From NCBI GenBank assembly GCA_003223935.1, contig QHXQ01000037.1, positions 29,284-93,283 of the forward strand: a stretch of 64,000 nucleotides of DNA, given 5' to 3'. Position numbers and translations under genes: made by a program. Below are positions 35,538-45,800 of the stretch, piece after piece. Origin of the DNA: Acidobacteriota bacterium. GTDB taxonomy: Bacteria; Acidobacteriota; Blastocatellia; Pyrinomonadales; Pyrinomonadaceae. Under the pieces are notes generated by a model. The model ran no database searches, had not been told where the DNA came from, and saw nothing but the letters and a program-made list of their open reading frames with translations. Positions within the stretch are counted from its first letter, which is position 1. Each line of letters starts with the position of its first letter.

Positions 35538-35645
35538 GGTGTGGTTTGTTCAATTCATCGAGGCTGAGCCGTGCGATCAAGCGGCGGATGCTGGCACGGG
35601 CGCAAGAGCGTGTCAAGCGTGCGTCCGAAAACGTACCGGAAATCC

Positions 35646-35672
35646 TTGACACAATTTTGTGATGGCTATACT
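35646..35672 (+). promoter_or_regulatory. Probable sigma-70 promoter for the zinc-ribbon gene
   Basis: TTGACA and TATACT with a 15-base spacer (17 if the -10 is read TACTTT). It implies a 5' leader of about 165 bases before the start at 35846; no known RNA motif was recognised in it. Confidence 0.55.
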
Positions 35673-35845
35673 TTGCACGAGCAAAGGACGGCGTTTAGTT
35701 GGCGTTCATGTACGCGAGCGTCGTCCAAGCGAAACAGCGGGCAGCCGTAAGCACCCTTGCCGGTTCTGCCAAATTTTTTGCATCTTCCTTCGAGCGCGCC
35801 CACCTTTGTTCAGCTCCGAGGGGACAGCGAGTAAGGGAAATGATC

Positions 35846-36214
35846 ATGGCACAAGCACAAGCAACCAGCAGAACCAACGGAGAGTGGGGTCGGGCCGAGA
35901 TGGAGTTCCAAGACCGCGCGATTCGCTGTATTGATTGCGACGAAGAGTTCATCTGGACGGCCGGCGAGCAACTCTTCTTTCACGACAAGGGACTGAAGAA
36001 TGAGCCGAAGCGTTGCAAGCCTTGCAAGCAGGCGAAGAACGAACGGCTCGCCGCGATTGCCGCCGCGCAAGCCAACGGCATGCGCCAACGAATTGAAGTC
36101 TCAGTCACTTGCGCCCAATGCGGGCAACAGACCACCGTCCCGTTCTACCCCTCGCAGGGTCGCCCCGTCTTTTGCCGCATCTGCTTCCAGGCCAGTCGCG
36201 GCTTTGAAGATTAG
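35846..36214 (+). CDS. Two-domain zinc-ribbon protein
   Basis: 122 residues from MAQAQATSRT, preceded by AAGGG at proper spacing; the track start 49 codons upstream is in the leader. The first ribbon is CIDCDEEFIWTAGEQLFF...RCKPC, the 'zinc-ribbon, GEQ-FF' type found in many environmental bacteria; the second is CAQCGQQTTVPFYPSQGRPVFCRIC, a CxxC...VPF.P..GRPVYC type. Both are intact. Role is unknown, probably nucleic-acid or protein binding. Confidence 0.85.
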   Translation: MAQAQATSRTNGEWGRAEMEFQDRAIRCIDCDEEFIWTAGEQLFFHDKGLKNEPKRCKPCKQAKNERLAAIAAAQANGMRQRIEVSVTCAQCGQQTTVPFYPSQGRPVFCRICFQASRGFED

Positions 36215-36325
36215 GCGCGCTTGAGGACCGACGCCGCTAAGGCGCGGTCGCAACCCGACATAATCTAAAATGCTCCCGCCCGGCACCCCTATGCCGGCCC
36301 ATGTCTTTGTGTCTCGCTTCACGTC

Positions 36326-38389
36326 CTATTGCTCAAGATGATAAGGCACGCTCGTCACGATGATGCCCTTCTTGAAGAGGAGCGAGCCTTTCAAGAGCAG
36401 CGAGCTTTGGTTGTGCAACAGGTGCTGCCACCACCTTGCGGGCACGAACTCCGGCAAGATTACCGTCACCATCCCGCCTTCGTTCTGCTGGCGCAGCCGA
36501 TTGATGTAGCGCAACAACGGACGCGTCAACGAACGATAAGGCGAAGCCAGCACGACCAAGTTGATCCCAGCGCCCCACTGCGTCCACTTATCGCGCAACT
36601 TCTGCGTCGCCGTCTCATCAATGTCCACATAGACGGCCGTGACGCGATCCGGCGCAATCGCCTTCGCGTATTCGAGCGCCGCGATGACGCCGCGATGCAC
36701 GCCTGAGATCGGGACGACGACCGTGTTGGGTAATGGGCGTAGCTCCGACAATCCTTCGGTCGAGAGTTGCCGTGCGACCAGCAAGTAATGTCTGTGGATG
36801 GAGCGGAACATCACGACGAGGAGCGGTATGACGACCACGACGATCCACGCGCCGTGTATGAACTTCGTCAGGATGAAGACGCAGAGTACGACGAACGTAG
36901 CAATAGCGCCGAGCGCGTTAATAAAGATCGACTTCTTCCAGTGCGGGCCTGACGTAACATCGTCGGCGACAAAAGGCGACTCACGTTCCGTCTCGACGGC
37001 CAGTGTGGCATCGGGCAACGGGCGCACGTGCGCCGTTGCGGCCGCGTCGCTGCTTTGCTGCGCGCCCGTCACAGCACCTGTACTGGATGGAGTTGGCCCT
37101 TGCGGCTCGCGCGGCGCGTCGTTCGGTCTGCGCCCCAATAGCTCGCGGCGCTCCTTGAGCCAGTGCTTGACCATCCCCGACTGCGAGAGCGTGAATGAGA
37201 GGAAGACGCCGACGGCGTAGAGCGGAATCAGCCGGCTCGTGTCGCCGCCGAAGGCGACCACGAGGATTGAAGCGAAGACGGCGAGGATGATGATGCCGTT
37301 TGAGAAGACGAGCCGGTCGCCGCGATTGGCGAACTGGCGCGGCAGGAAACGATCACGCGCAAGCAACGAGGAGAGGCGCGGGAAGTCTGCGAATGAAGTG
37401 TTGGCGGCGAGCACGAGAATCGCGGCCGTCGTTCCTTGCACGAGGTAGTAGAACCAGCCCATCGGGCCCGTAAAAATGTTGCGCGCAAACTGCGAGATGA
37501 CGGTCTCGTTCGCGTGCGGCTGCACGCCGTAGAGCCAAGCCATCACGCTCGTGCCGAGAAACATGATCGTCAGCAGCACCGCCATCCAGACGAGCGTCGT
37601 CGAGGCGTTCTTCGCTTCGGGCTGTTTGAACGCGGGCACGCCGTTTGAGATCGCTTCGATGCCGGTCAGCGCAGCACAGCCGTTCGAGAACGCGCCGAGT
37701 AGCAGGAACAGTGTGAGCGGTTGCACGTGATAGCCTTCGGCGAGCTTCATCGGCTCAGTGCTTGGCGGCGGCGCGCCGTAGAGCTTGTAGTGCAGTAGCC
37801 CGTAGCCGATCATGAAGAGAAACGAGACGACGAAGGCGTAAGTTGGAAAAGCGAAGATCGCGCCCGACTCGCGCACGCCGCGCAGGTTGGCGACGGCGAT
37901 AAAGGCGATGAAGAAGAGACACAATGCGACCTTGTGATCGTCGAGCCAAGCGAAGCGCGTCCCCTGCGCGGCGGACGTGAGCGCGGCCACGCCCGCAGAG
38001 ATCGAGACCGATACAGTCAACACATAGTCAACCAACAAAGCCGCGCCCGCGATGAGGCCGGCGTTCGTGCCCAAGTTATCTTTGGCGACGATGTACGCGC
38101 CGCCGCCTGAAGGGTAAGCGTGAATCGTCTGCCGGTAGCTGATGGTGACGATGACTAAGAGCGTGGCGATGCCGAGCGAGATCGGCACGACGTAATGAAA
38201 CGTATAAGCCTGACCGTAGGCGACGGCGACGGCGAGCACGAGCAGAATTTCTTCCGTCGCGTAAGCTGTGGATGAGAGCGCGTCCGATGAAAAGACCGCG
38301 AGCGCAGTCTTCTTTGAGAGTCGTTCGTGTATCGCTTGCTCTGTGCGTTTAGCGCGGCCGACGAGCAGGCGCTTAATGGCTGTGGCCAA
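36326..38389 (-). CDS. KimA/YdaO-type APC-KUP potassium transporter
   Basis: 687 residues from a TTG at 38389 (the AAGGAG ribosome site is 11 bases upstream). The membrane part has about 12 helices and the LSKKTALAVFSSDALSSTAYATE segment diagnostic of KimA-like transporters, which import K+ with protons. A ~70-residue Pro/Thr/Ala-rich cytoplasmic insert (about 425-490) precedes the last two helices. The C-terminal ~140 residues form a universal-stress-like cytosolic domain, as in KimA, where c-di-AMP binds. A c-di-AMP riboswitch with terminator lies directly upstream. The TTG at 38431 used in the track lies in that terminator and cannot be the start. Confidence 0.88.
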   Translation of the reverse strand: MATAIKRLLVGRAKRTEQAIHERLSKKTALAVFSSDALSSTAYATEEILLVLAVAVAYGQAYTFHYVVPISLGIATLLVIVTISYRQTIHAYPSGGGAYIVAKDNLGTNAGLIAGAALLVDYVLTVSVSISAGVAALTSAAQGTRFAWLDDHKVALCLFFIAFIAVANLRGVRESGAIFAFPTYAFVVSFLFMIGYGLLHYKLYGAPPPSTEPMKLAEGYHVQPLTLFLLLGAFSNGCAALTGIEAISNGVPAFKQPEAKNASTTLVWMAVLLTIMFLGTSVMAWLYGVQPHANETVISQFARNIFTGPMGWFYYLVQGTTAAILVLAANTSFADFPRLSSLLARDRFLPRQFANRGDRLVFSNGIIILAVFASILVVAFGGDTSRLIPLYAVGVFLSFTLSQSGMVKHWLKERRELLGRRPNDAPREPQGPTPSSTGAVTGAQQSSDAAATAHVRPLPDATLAVETERESPFVADDVTSGPHWKKSIFINALGAIATFVVLCVFILTKFIHGAWIVVVVIPLLVVMFRSIHRHYLLVARQLSTEGLSELRPLPNTVVVPISGVHRGVIAALEYAKAIAPDRVTAVYVDIDETATQKLRDKWTQWGAGINLVVLASPYRSLTRPLLRYINRLRQQNEGGMVTVILPEFVPARWWQHLLHNQSSLLLKGSLLFKKGIIVTSVPYHLEQ

Positions 38390-38420
38390 TGTCTTCAAGT
38401 CTCCTTGTTCCGCCGCCGCC

Positions 38421-38460
38421 GCAAAAAGCAAGAGGCGCGGAGCATCACGCCCCGCGCCTC
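38421..38460 (-). terminator. Riboswitch expression-platform terminator
   Basis: On the minus strand GAGGCGCGG pairs perfectly with CCGCGCCTC and is followed by TTGCTTTTTGC. It sits between the c-di-AMP aptamer and the start codon, the position of an OFF-switch terminator. Confidence 0.85.
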
Positions 38461-38495
38461 GCAGTAAAACTCGCGGCAGCCTTGCCCTTCTCTTT

Positions 38496-38690
38496 CACGC
38501 CTACGAGGTTAGCTGACGGGCTTGGACGGAGAAGTGTCCTAAGCGCGCGTGCGCCATCATGACTGAAAGCGCGCTCGCGCTATACGCCCCGCGACCTGCA
38601 CGAACGGACAGGTCGTGTGGTTCCCCCGCGTCGAACAGGACGACTGTCTTACAGCCCCATCCGACTTCGGCAGACAAACTGTCAACGGCG
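38496..38690 (-). promoter_or_regulatory. c-di-AMP (ydaO/yuaA) riboswitch
   Basis: The minus strand carries the conserved 3' core CCCGTCAGCTAACCTCGTAG (38498-38520) and, about 100 bases upstream, GGGGGAACCA (38618-38627), the two strongest signatures of the ydaO aptamer, in the right order and spacing. A downstream terminator (38421-38460) and a KimA-type K+ transporter complete the standard arrangement, in which high c-di-AMP ends transcription. Boundaries are approximate. Confidence 0.92.
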
Positions 38691-38694
38691 ACGA

Positions 38695-38724
38695 ATCTTA
38701 CGCCTGAACGATCAAGCAAAGCAA
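38695..38724 (-). promoter_or_regulatory. Possible promoter for the riboswitch transcript
   Basis: TTGCTT and TAAGAT with an 18-base spacer, immediately after the stop of the upstream permease gene; transcription would begin at the 5' edge of the aptamer. Confidence 0.4.
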
Positions 38725-38725
38725 C

Positions 38726-40711
38726 TCAGCCGCCGACATGCACGATGGGCCGGCGCTCCGGGTCTTCTTCGGCCTGCCTGAGCACTTCGCGCGTGACCGG
38801 CGCTGTGTCGCCTTCACCGAAGATGATGTACCGGAATAGATACTTCAGGGGATTGCCCTCACTCCAGCCGAAATAGACGTGCGGCATCTTGCCGGTCGTA
38901 TCGCGTAGGTGGAGCAGAAGCGCGGCAATAGCGTTCGGCACGGCCGCACTTTCGGTGCGCAACACGCGAAAGCCGTCCACGTCTACGCCGCGCACGCAGA
39001 GTTTGCCCGAAAACTCCGATGCGTCGCCCGTCTTCACTTCAAGAAACAGGATTGGATCGCGCGTCGGAATGTGATTATCCTCGCGCTTCTCACGCTCTTT
39101 GAATTGGTATTCGCTCACGTCACCGCGATCGCAACGATTGGTCACGATGCGTATTTCGTCGCGCTTGCGCGCCACCTCTTCGACGAACGCCCGCGCCTGC
39201 TCATCCAACTCGACGCGCTCAACGCGCAACTCGGTTGTGCGCATGACGCGCGACAGAAACGACGTGAAGATGATCGTGCCGATAAAAAACGAAGCGATCT
39301 TGATCCCTTCAGGCCGTTCGATGACGTTCGCGACGGTCGTGTAGGCGAAGACGAGCGCGATCAGGGCGAACGCCCAAGTCAGCCCGCGCTGCCCCTTGCG
39401 CCAAGTCGAGAGCGTCACCGCGACAGCCGCCGAACTCATCAACACAAGGACGCCCGTCGCATACGCGCCGCCTTGCGCATCCACGTCGGCGTGGAAAATC
39501 CACGTGACGGTGAACGCGACCGCCATGTACACCAGCACGAGCGGGCGTTGCGCACGCGCCCAGTTCGGAGCCATGCCGTAGCGCGGCAGATAGCGCGGCA
39601 CGATATTCAAAAGACCGGCCATCGCCGACGCGCCCGCGAACCAGAGGATCAGGATCGTGCTGATGTCGTAAGCCGTGCCAAAGCCGTTGCCGAAGAATTG
39701 ATACGCGAGATAGGCGAGCGCGCGCCCGTTCGCTTTGCCGCCAGCGTCCACGCCCTCGATGGCGGGGCGAAACTGTTCTGGCGGAATGAGCGTCGTCGTC
39801 ACAAGGCTGCTCGCGATCAGATAGACGCTCATAATGAGCGCGGCGGTGATGAGCAGATGGCGCGTGCCGCGTATGCGCCCCGGCGGTCGTTCCTCAGTGT
39901 CCGTCGGCTCGCCTTTGATCAAAGGCATGACCGCGACGCCGGTCTCAAAGCCCGACAAGCCGAGCGCGAGTTTTGGAAATAACAACAGCGAGACGCCGAT
40001 GATCAGAAGCGGATTGCCGTGCACGCTCGGCGCGGTAAACAGCGCCCCGCGCCAGCGCGCTAACACTTCCATATGGCGCGCGATCTGATAGACGCCATAA
40101 CCAACGACGATCCCGTTCAGCAACAGGTAAGCGCCGACGAGCAAGACGGCGATGCCGATGGCCTCTTTGAACCCTTTGAGGAAGATCGCGCCCAGCAGCG
40201 CGATGAGCGCGAGCGTCAGGTAGATGCGATGCGCGAAGAAGGCCGGCATGTAAGGATTCTCGATCAGGTGCGCGGTGGCGTCGGCCGCCGAGAGCGTGAT
40301 CGTGATGATGAAGTCTGTGGCGACGAAGCCGAGCAGGACGAGGACGAAGAGTTTGCCCCGCCAGCGCGTCAGCAGATGTTCAAGCATCGCAATCGAGCCT
40401 TCGCCGTGTGGGCTTTCGACGGCGACGCGGCTGTAGATCGGGTATGCGCCGAAGAGTGTGAGCAGCACGAGGATCAAAGTGGCGATGGGCGAGAGCGCAC
40501 CGGCGGCGAGGAAGGCGATGCCCGGTTGATAACCGAGCGTCGAGAAATAGTCCACGCCAGTCAGACACATCACCTGCCACCAAGCATGCGCCCGATGGCG
40601 TGCGTGCGCCGCTTGCTCATGCGGCCCTTCAGGCAGTTCAGTCGTACCTTCATACAACCAACGCTTGAACGGGCTGAGCCTCTTTTTGCGCGGGGCGGTT
40701 AGCCCAACCAT
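38726..40711 (-). CDS. APC-superfamily permease with cytosolic C-terminal domain
   Basis: 661 residues with about 12 membrane helices. The first reads [20 protein letters not shown], then [32 protein letters not shown] and a C-terminal soluble domain of about 170 residues (from [14 protein letters not shown]). It is related to KUP/KimA-like and amino-acid permeases; substrate uncertain. Its location just upstream of a riboswitch-controlled KimA-type gene suggests an ion-homeostasis role. The ~120 bases before it hold an inverted repeat but no recognised riboswitch. Confidence 0.8.
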   Translation of the reverse strand: MVGLTAPRKKRLSPFKRWLYEGTTELPEGPHEQAAHARHRAHAWWQVMCLTGVDYFSTLGYQPGIAFLAAGALSPIATLILVLLTLFGAYPIYSRVAVESPHGEGSIAMLEHLLTRWRGKLFVLVLLGFVATDFIITITLSAADATAHLIENPYMPAFFAHRIYLTLALIALLGAIFLKGFKEAIGIAVLLVGAYLLLNGIVVGYGVYQIARHMEVLARWRGALFTAPSVHGNPLLIIGVSLLLFPKLALGLSGFETGVAVMPLIKGEPTDTEERPPGRIRGTRHLLITAALIMSVYLIASSLVTTTLIPPEQFRPAIEGVDAGGKANGRALAYLAYQFFGNGFGTAYDISTILILWFAGASAMAGLLNIVPRYLPRYGMAPNWARAQRPLVLVYMAVAFTVTWIFHADVDAQGGAYATGVLVLMSSAAVAVTLSTWRKGQRGLTWAFALIALVFAYTTVANVIERPEGIKIASFFIGTIIFTSFLSRVMRTTELRVERVELDEQARAFVEEVARKRDEIRIVTNRCDRGDVSEYQFKEREKREDNHIPTRDPILFLEVKTGDASEFSGKLCVRGVDVDGFRVLRTESAAVPNAIAALLLHLRDTTGKMPHVYFGWSEGNPLKYLFRYIIFGEGDTAPVTREVLRQAEEDPERRPIVHVGG

Positions 40712-40807
40712 CGGCGGCCTCCGAAGCTAAGCAGAGTTGGCAGGAGCTTAAACTGAAACGTGTCTGAGCCTGAACAGAGTGACCGGCCGGCGCCGCGCCC
40801 GGACAGC

Positions 40808-40837
40808 ATTGTGCGGCCGGCGTTGTACCCGCACAAT
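40808..40837 (-). other. 9-bp perfect hairpin upstream of the permease gene
   Basis: ATTGTGCGG and CCGCACAAT pair over a 12-base loop about 100 bases upstream of the start. The rest of the 518-base gap (40712-41229) holds the repeat at 40931-41011 and, to the right, nothing I recognise apart from a small AAGAG/TCTT hairpin. Confidence 0.4.
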
Positions 40838-40930
40838 ACACGCGCCCGGTCTCACAGTTCAATTTCACTGCAACTTGCTGCGGTTCAATATACCAATTTT
40901 GTTTCCACGTCAAAGCACATGCCACATATT

Positions 40931-41011
40931 GAGTCGAGAGTCTGGAGTCGAGAGTCTGGAGTTAAGAACTTTTATCTTCTGACTCCAGACTCTCAACTCC
41001 AGACTCCTGAC
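40931..41011. repeat. GAGTCTGGAGTCGA inverted repeat
   Basis: GAGTCGAGAGTCTGGAGTCG faces CTCCAGACTCTCAACTCCAG around a short centre; tandem 8-base units. Confidence 0.82.
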
Positions 41012-41229
41012 TTTCTTACTTGTCACTCGTCACGGCTTTTGCTAGATTCTGGAACGTACATGCCTTTGGCACTGTTTGAGGGGTGCAGTTTGTGCGTGTT
41101 GCTGAACCCTTTCCAGCCGGAACAATTAGCCTGCAAAGAGCGACCCGTAGGTCTCTTGCGCGATTAAACGAGCACAGGTGAATGCACGCATGCCCCGTGC
41201 GGGGGACGGCTAACGACTGATCTGTTTTT

Positions 41230-44200
41230 ATGACCTTGCCCGAAGACAGCGTGATCAATCTCTCCGACGCGCGGCAGCGTGCGCGCCGGCGCTCGACAGA
41301 CGCGACCGAACAGTCGCTCGCCGCCCAACTCGAAGCGGCGCGCGAACGACTCGACTGGGGGCAAGCGGGCGAGGCGGAAGCGCGCGCGCGCCAACTGATC
41401 AAGGCCACGCGCTACGACGAGACGGTGCTCGCGCAGTCGCGCATCATGCTCGCCGCCGCACTGGAGATGCAGGGTCATTATCGCGACTCGCTCGACGCCG
41501 TACAGATGTACGAAGAGCCTGCGGCGCGCAAAGGACTCGACGCGGAAACATCCATCGCCGTGCGCGTGCAACTCGGCGTCGCTTACAACTACGCAGGCGA
41601 TCATCCCAAAGCCATCGCGCTTCTTAATGCGACGTTGCGCGAAGCGACCGAGCTTGGTTCAAGCGTGCAACTCGGCGCGCTCTATGCGGCGCTGTCGCGC
41701 GTCTATCGCTCGATCAACGAGTTCCCCATCGCGCGCGACAACTCGCGGCGCGCGCTCGAACACTACCGCAACACAGGCGACTGGCGTGGTATGGCCGAAG
41801 CTTACTTCGGTATGGCTTTGAGCGATTTGCAAGAGGGCGCTTACGAGTCGTCGCTCGAAAACAACGAGCAAGCCCTTAAACTCGTCGGTGATCATCCCGC
41901 GCCCTATCTCTTAGGCCGCATCTACGCGAACATGGCCGGCGTCTGTTGGTTCTTGAAGCGCCCGCACGATGGCATCCGCCATCTCGAAAAGGCCGTTGAC
42001 TATTACGAGCGCACAGACCACAAGACGAATGCCGCCGTTGGCTACAACAATCTCGGCATCAACCTGATCCTCGTCGGCAACTGGGCGCGCGCCCAAACGA
42101 TGCTTGAACGCGCGCTCGCGCTCGCCACAGAGTTCGACGAGCGCGGCGCGAAAGTGCCGATGATCCTCGACTCGCTCGGCGAGTTGCACATGCTGCGCGG
42201 CGACATTGAAGCAGCCCGCGAGTATCTTGATCGCGCCGTGCAGATCGCCAACGAGAACGGCAACAAGTGGTACGCGGGCCAAGCCTTGCGCACCTTAGGA
42301 CGCGTGCATCTAGCGTTGAATGAAAGCGCGCAAGCGCGCGACTTTGCTGAGCAGGCGCTCGCGCACACGGAGCGGATCGGCGACCGCTACGGCGCAGCCG
42401 ACGCGCGTCTGTTGCTCGCCGAAGCATACCTGCGCAGCGGCGACGAACGCGCTTGCCTCGCCGAATTACAACACCAAACCGATCAGACATCCGAAGCCAC
42501 TGATGACCTCGCCATCGCCGGCGAAGCGCAACGCCTGCACGGTCTCGTCGCGCTCGCGCAAGGCGACACGACGCTCGCCATACATCATTTCGGCCGCAGC
42601 GTCTCGATCTTCTCGATCCTTGGCGACCGCTATCGCACCGCCGTTGCGCTCTACAATCTGGGCCGCGCCTACGCACACGTACAACCCGAACGGGCCGCCG
42701 AACACTTCGCGCGCGCGCTCCAAACTTTTCGCGAACTGGGTGCGCGCCTCGACAGCGCGCGCGTCGAAGAATCTATCGCCGCGCTCGACCAGCAAGCGCC
42801 GGAGCAACGGCACGAAGTTTCTGCGGTCGCGCAACTGCTGACGCTCAGATTGGCAGAAGCAACCGCTTCGCGCGAACTGCTGCTGCGCGAGTTGGCCGCA
42901 GCGCTGCATCAAGAGACCAACGCGCGGCGCGTCCTGATCGCGGAGTTGGACGAGACGGGCAGCATTCGCGTCGCCGCCGCGCACGGCACGCCGCAACACG
43001 ACAACACGGAACTGGCCGAAGAGCTTTGTCGCGCGAAGAACGAGAGCGAGCGTGAACAGATCGCGCAAGCGCACGATGCCACCGTCATCATGTTGCGCCC
43101 GACCAACGCCGTGCCCGCGCTGCTCTACGTCGCGCCGCGCGGTGCCGCGACCCTGCCGGGCGGCGCGCCGATTGATTCGCTCTTGCGCGTCGTTGAACTC
43201 GGCATGAACGTCTGCGCTTTGCGCGCGCGCGTCAGTGCCGGCGGCGGCGCGCAGGAACAGAACACCTACACCGGCTCAAGCCTCATGCCCGGCTTCATCC
43301 ACTCAAGTCCAGCAATGACGCGGCTCGTCGAAGAAGTCCACAAGATTCGCTCATCGGATGTGACTGTGTTGGTCACCGGTGAGTCAGGCACTGGCAAAGA
43401 ACTGGTCGCGCGAGCGATTCATGCTCTGTCATCGAGACGCAATAAAGTGTTCGTCCCGTTCAACTGCACGGCTGTCCCCAAAGAGTTGAGCGACGCTTAT
43501 CTGTTTGGCTATCGCAGGGGGGCGTTCACGGGTGCGGTCTCGGATTCGCCGGGTGTCATTCGGGCGGCGGCAGGCGGCACACTTTTCCTTGATGAGATCG
43601 GTGATCTCCCGCTCGACGTGCAACCGAAGCTCTTACGCTTTCTACAAGAGGGCGAGATTCAACCATTGGGCGAGCAGCGCCCGATCAAAGTTGACGTGCG
43701 GATTATCGCGGCGACGAACACCGATCTGGAAGAGATGGTCAAGGACGGACGCTTCCGCGAAGATTTATATTATCGCCTAAACGTGATTCGGTTGCGCGTG
43801 CCGCCCTTGCGAGAGCGTCGTTCTGAGATTCCGACCATCGTCAACTATTACGTCAATCACTATGCCGCGAAGTTTGGCCGCAGCGACCTACAGATCACGC
43901 CGCAGACTGTTGACCTGTTGATGGTCTGCGACTGGCCCGGCAATGTGCGCCAACTCTGCAACGAAATCCAGCGCGTCGTGGCGCGGGCCGAAGATGGCAC
44001 GACGATCACGCCCGAACATCTCTCGCCCGAACTCAAACGCACCTCTGCGCCCGTCGCCCCGCCCGCGTCGGCCGGCGTCGCGACGCCCATGCAAGCCAAC
44101 GTCACCGGCATCGCCAGCCGTCATACCACGCTCGCCGATGCCCAAGCCGAACTCGAACGCCAGATGATCGCCGCCGCCCTGCGCCGCCACAACGGCAACA

Positions 44201-44289
44201 TCTCCCGCGCCGCCCGCGAACTCGGTCTCACGCGTCGCGGTCTCTACCTCAAACTCGAACGCTATTCCTTGAACGCCGCCAGCGCCTGA
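41230..44289 (+). CDS. TPR-linked sigma-54-dependent transcriptional activator
   Basis: 1019 residues. Residues ~25-520 are TPR-like repeats of the MalT/SARP kind; ~530-680 resembles a degenerate GAF domain; ~690-930 is an AAA+ sigma-54 interaction domain with Walker A GESGTGKELVARAIH, GAFTGA (contacts sigma-54), Walker B GGTLFLDEIGDLP and R-finger region FREDLYYRLNV; the last ~45 residues are a Fis-type HTH (GNISRAARELGLTRRGLYLK). It should activate sigma-54 promoters in response to a signal sensed by the TPR/GAF part. No sensor kinase is adjacent and there is no receiver domain, so the signal is probably a ligand or protein. No good ribosome site precedes the ATG. Confidence 0.92.
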   Translation: MTLPEDSVINLSDARQRARRRSTDATEQSLAAQLEAARERLDWGQAGEAEARARQLIKATRYDETVLAQSRIMLAAALEMQGHYRDSLDAVQMYEEPAARKGLDAETSIAVRVQLGVAYNYAGDHPKAIALLNATLREATELGSSVQLGALYAALSRVYRSINEFPIARDNSRRALEHYRNTGDWRGMAEAYFGMALSDLQEGAYESSLENNEQALKLVGDHPAPYLLGRIYANMAGVCWFLKRPHDGIRHLEKAVDYYERTDHKTNAAVGYNNLGINLILVGNWARAQTMLERALALATEFDERGAKVPMILDSLGELHMLRGDIEAAREYLDRAVQIANENGNKWYAGQALRTLGRVHLALNESAQARDFAEQALAHTERIGDRYGAADARLLLAEAYLRSGDERACLAELQHQTDQTSEATDDLAIAGEAQRLHGLVALAQGDTTLAIHHFGRSVSIFSILGDRYRTAVALYNLGRAYAHVQPERAAEHFARALQTFRELGARLDSARVEESIAALDQQAPEQRHEVSAVAQLLTLRLAEATASRELLLRELAAALHQETNARRVLIAELDETGSIRVAAAHGTPQHDNTELAEELCRAKNESEREQIAQAHDATVIMLRPTNAVPALLYVAPRGAATLPGGAPIDSLLRVVELGMNVCALRARVSAGGGAQEQNTYTGSSLMPGFIHSSPAMTRLVEEVHKIRSSDVTVLVTGESGTGKELVARAIHALSSRRNKVFVPFNCTAVPKELSDAYLFGYRRGAFTGAVSDSPGVIRAAAGGTLFLDEIGDLPLDVQPKLLRFLQEGEIQPLGEQRPIKVDVRIIAATNTDLEEMVKDGRFREDLYYRLNVIRLRVPPLRERRSEIPTIVNYYVNHYAAKFGRSDLQITPQTVDLLMVCDWPGNVRQLCNEIQRVVARAEDGTTITPEHLSPELKRTSAPVAPPASAGVATPMQANVTGIASRHTTLADAQAELERQMIAAALRRHNGNISRAARELGLTRRGLYLKLERYSLNAASA

Positions 44290-44404
44290 CGCTCCGTGTT
44301 AGAATCAGCAACCGCGAAGCGTGAAGGCTGGTGCTCTCGCTGCGCACCGGGCTGTGATGTAGCTCGATCACGCATTTCAACTTTGAAGGAGAATTCAAAC
44401 GAAG

Positions 44405-45796
<1,392 letters not shown>

Positions 45797-45800
45797 TATT

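Noticed and set aside
38429-38431. TTG start of the KimA-like gene used in the ORF track
   Set aside because: It lies in the T-run of the riboswitch terminator; the TTG at 38389 after AAGGAG is better.
38909-39982. 357-codon plus-strand ORF over the second permease
   Set aside because: Very charged shadow sequence without motif.
40650-40925. 91-codon minus-strand ORF with several cysteines before the permease
   Set aside because: Overlaps the permease start and a leader hairpin; Cys-rich composition is from repeat-like sequence and no ribosome site is seen.
41067-41085. Sigma-54 promoter (TGGCAC) upstream of the activator gene
   Set aside because: The -24 half is present but the -12 TTGC element is not at the needed spacing.
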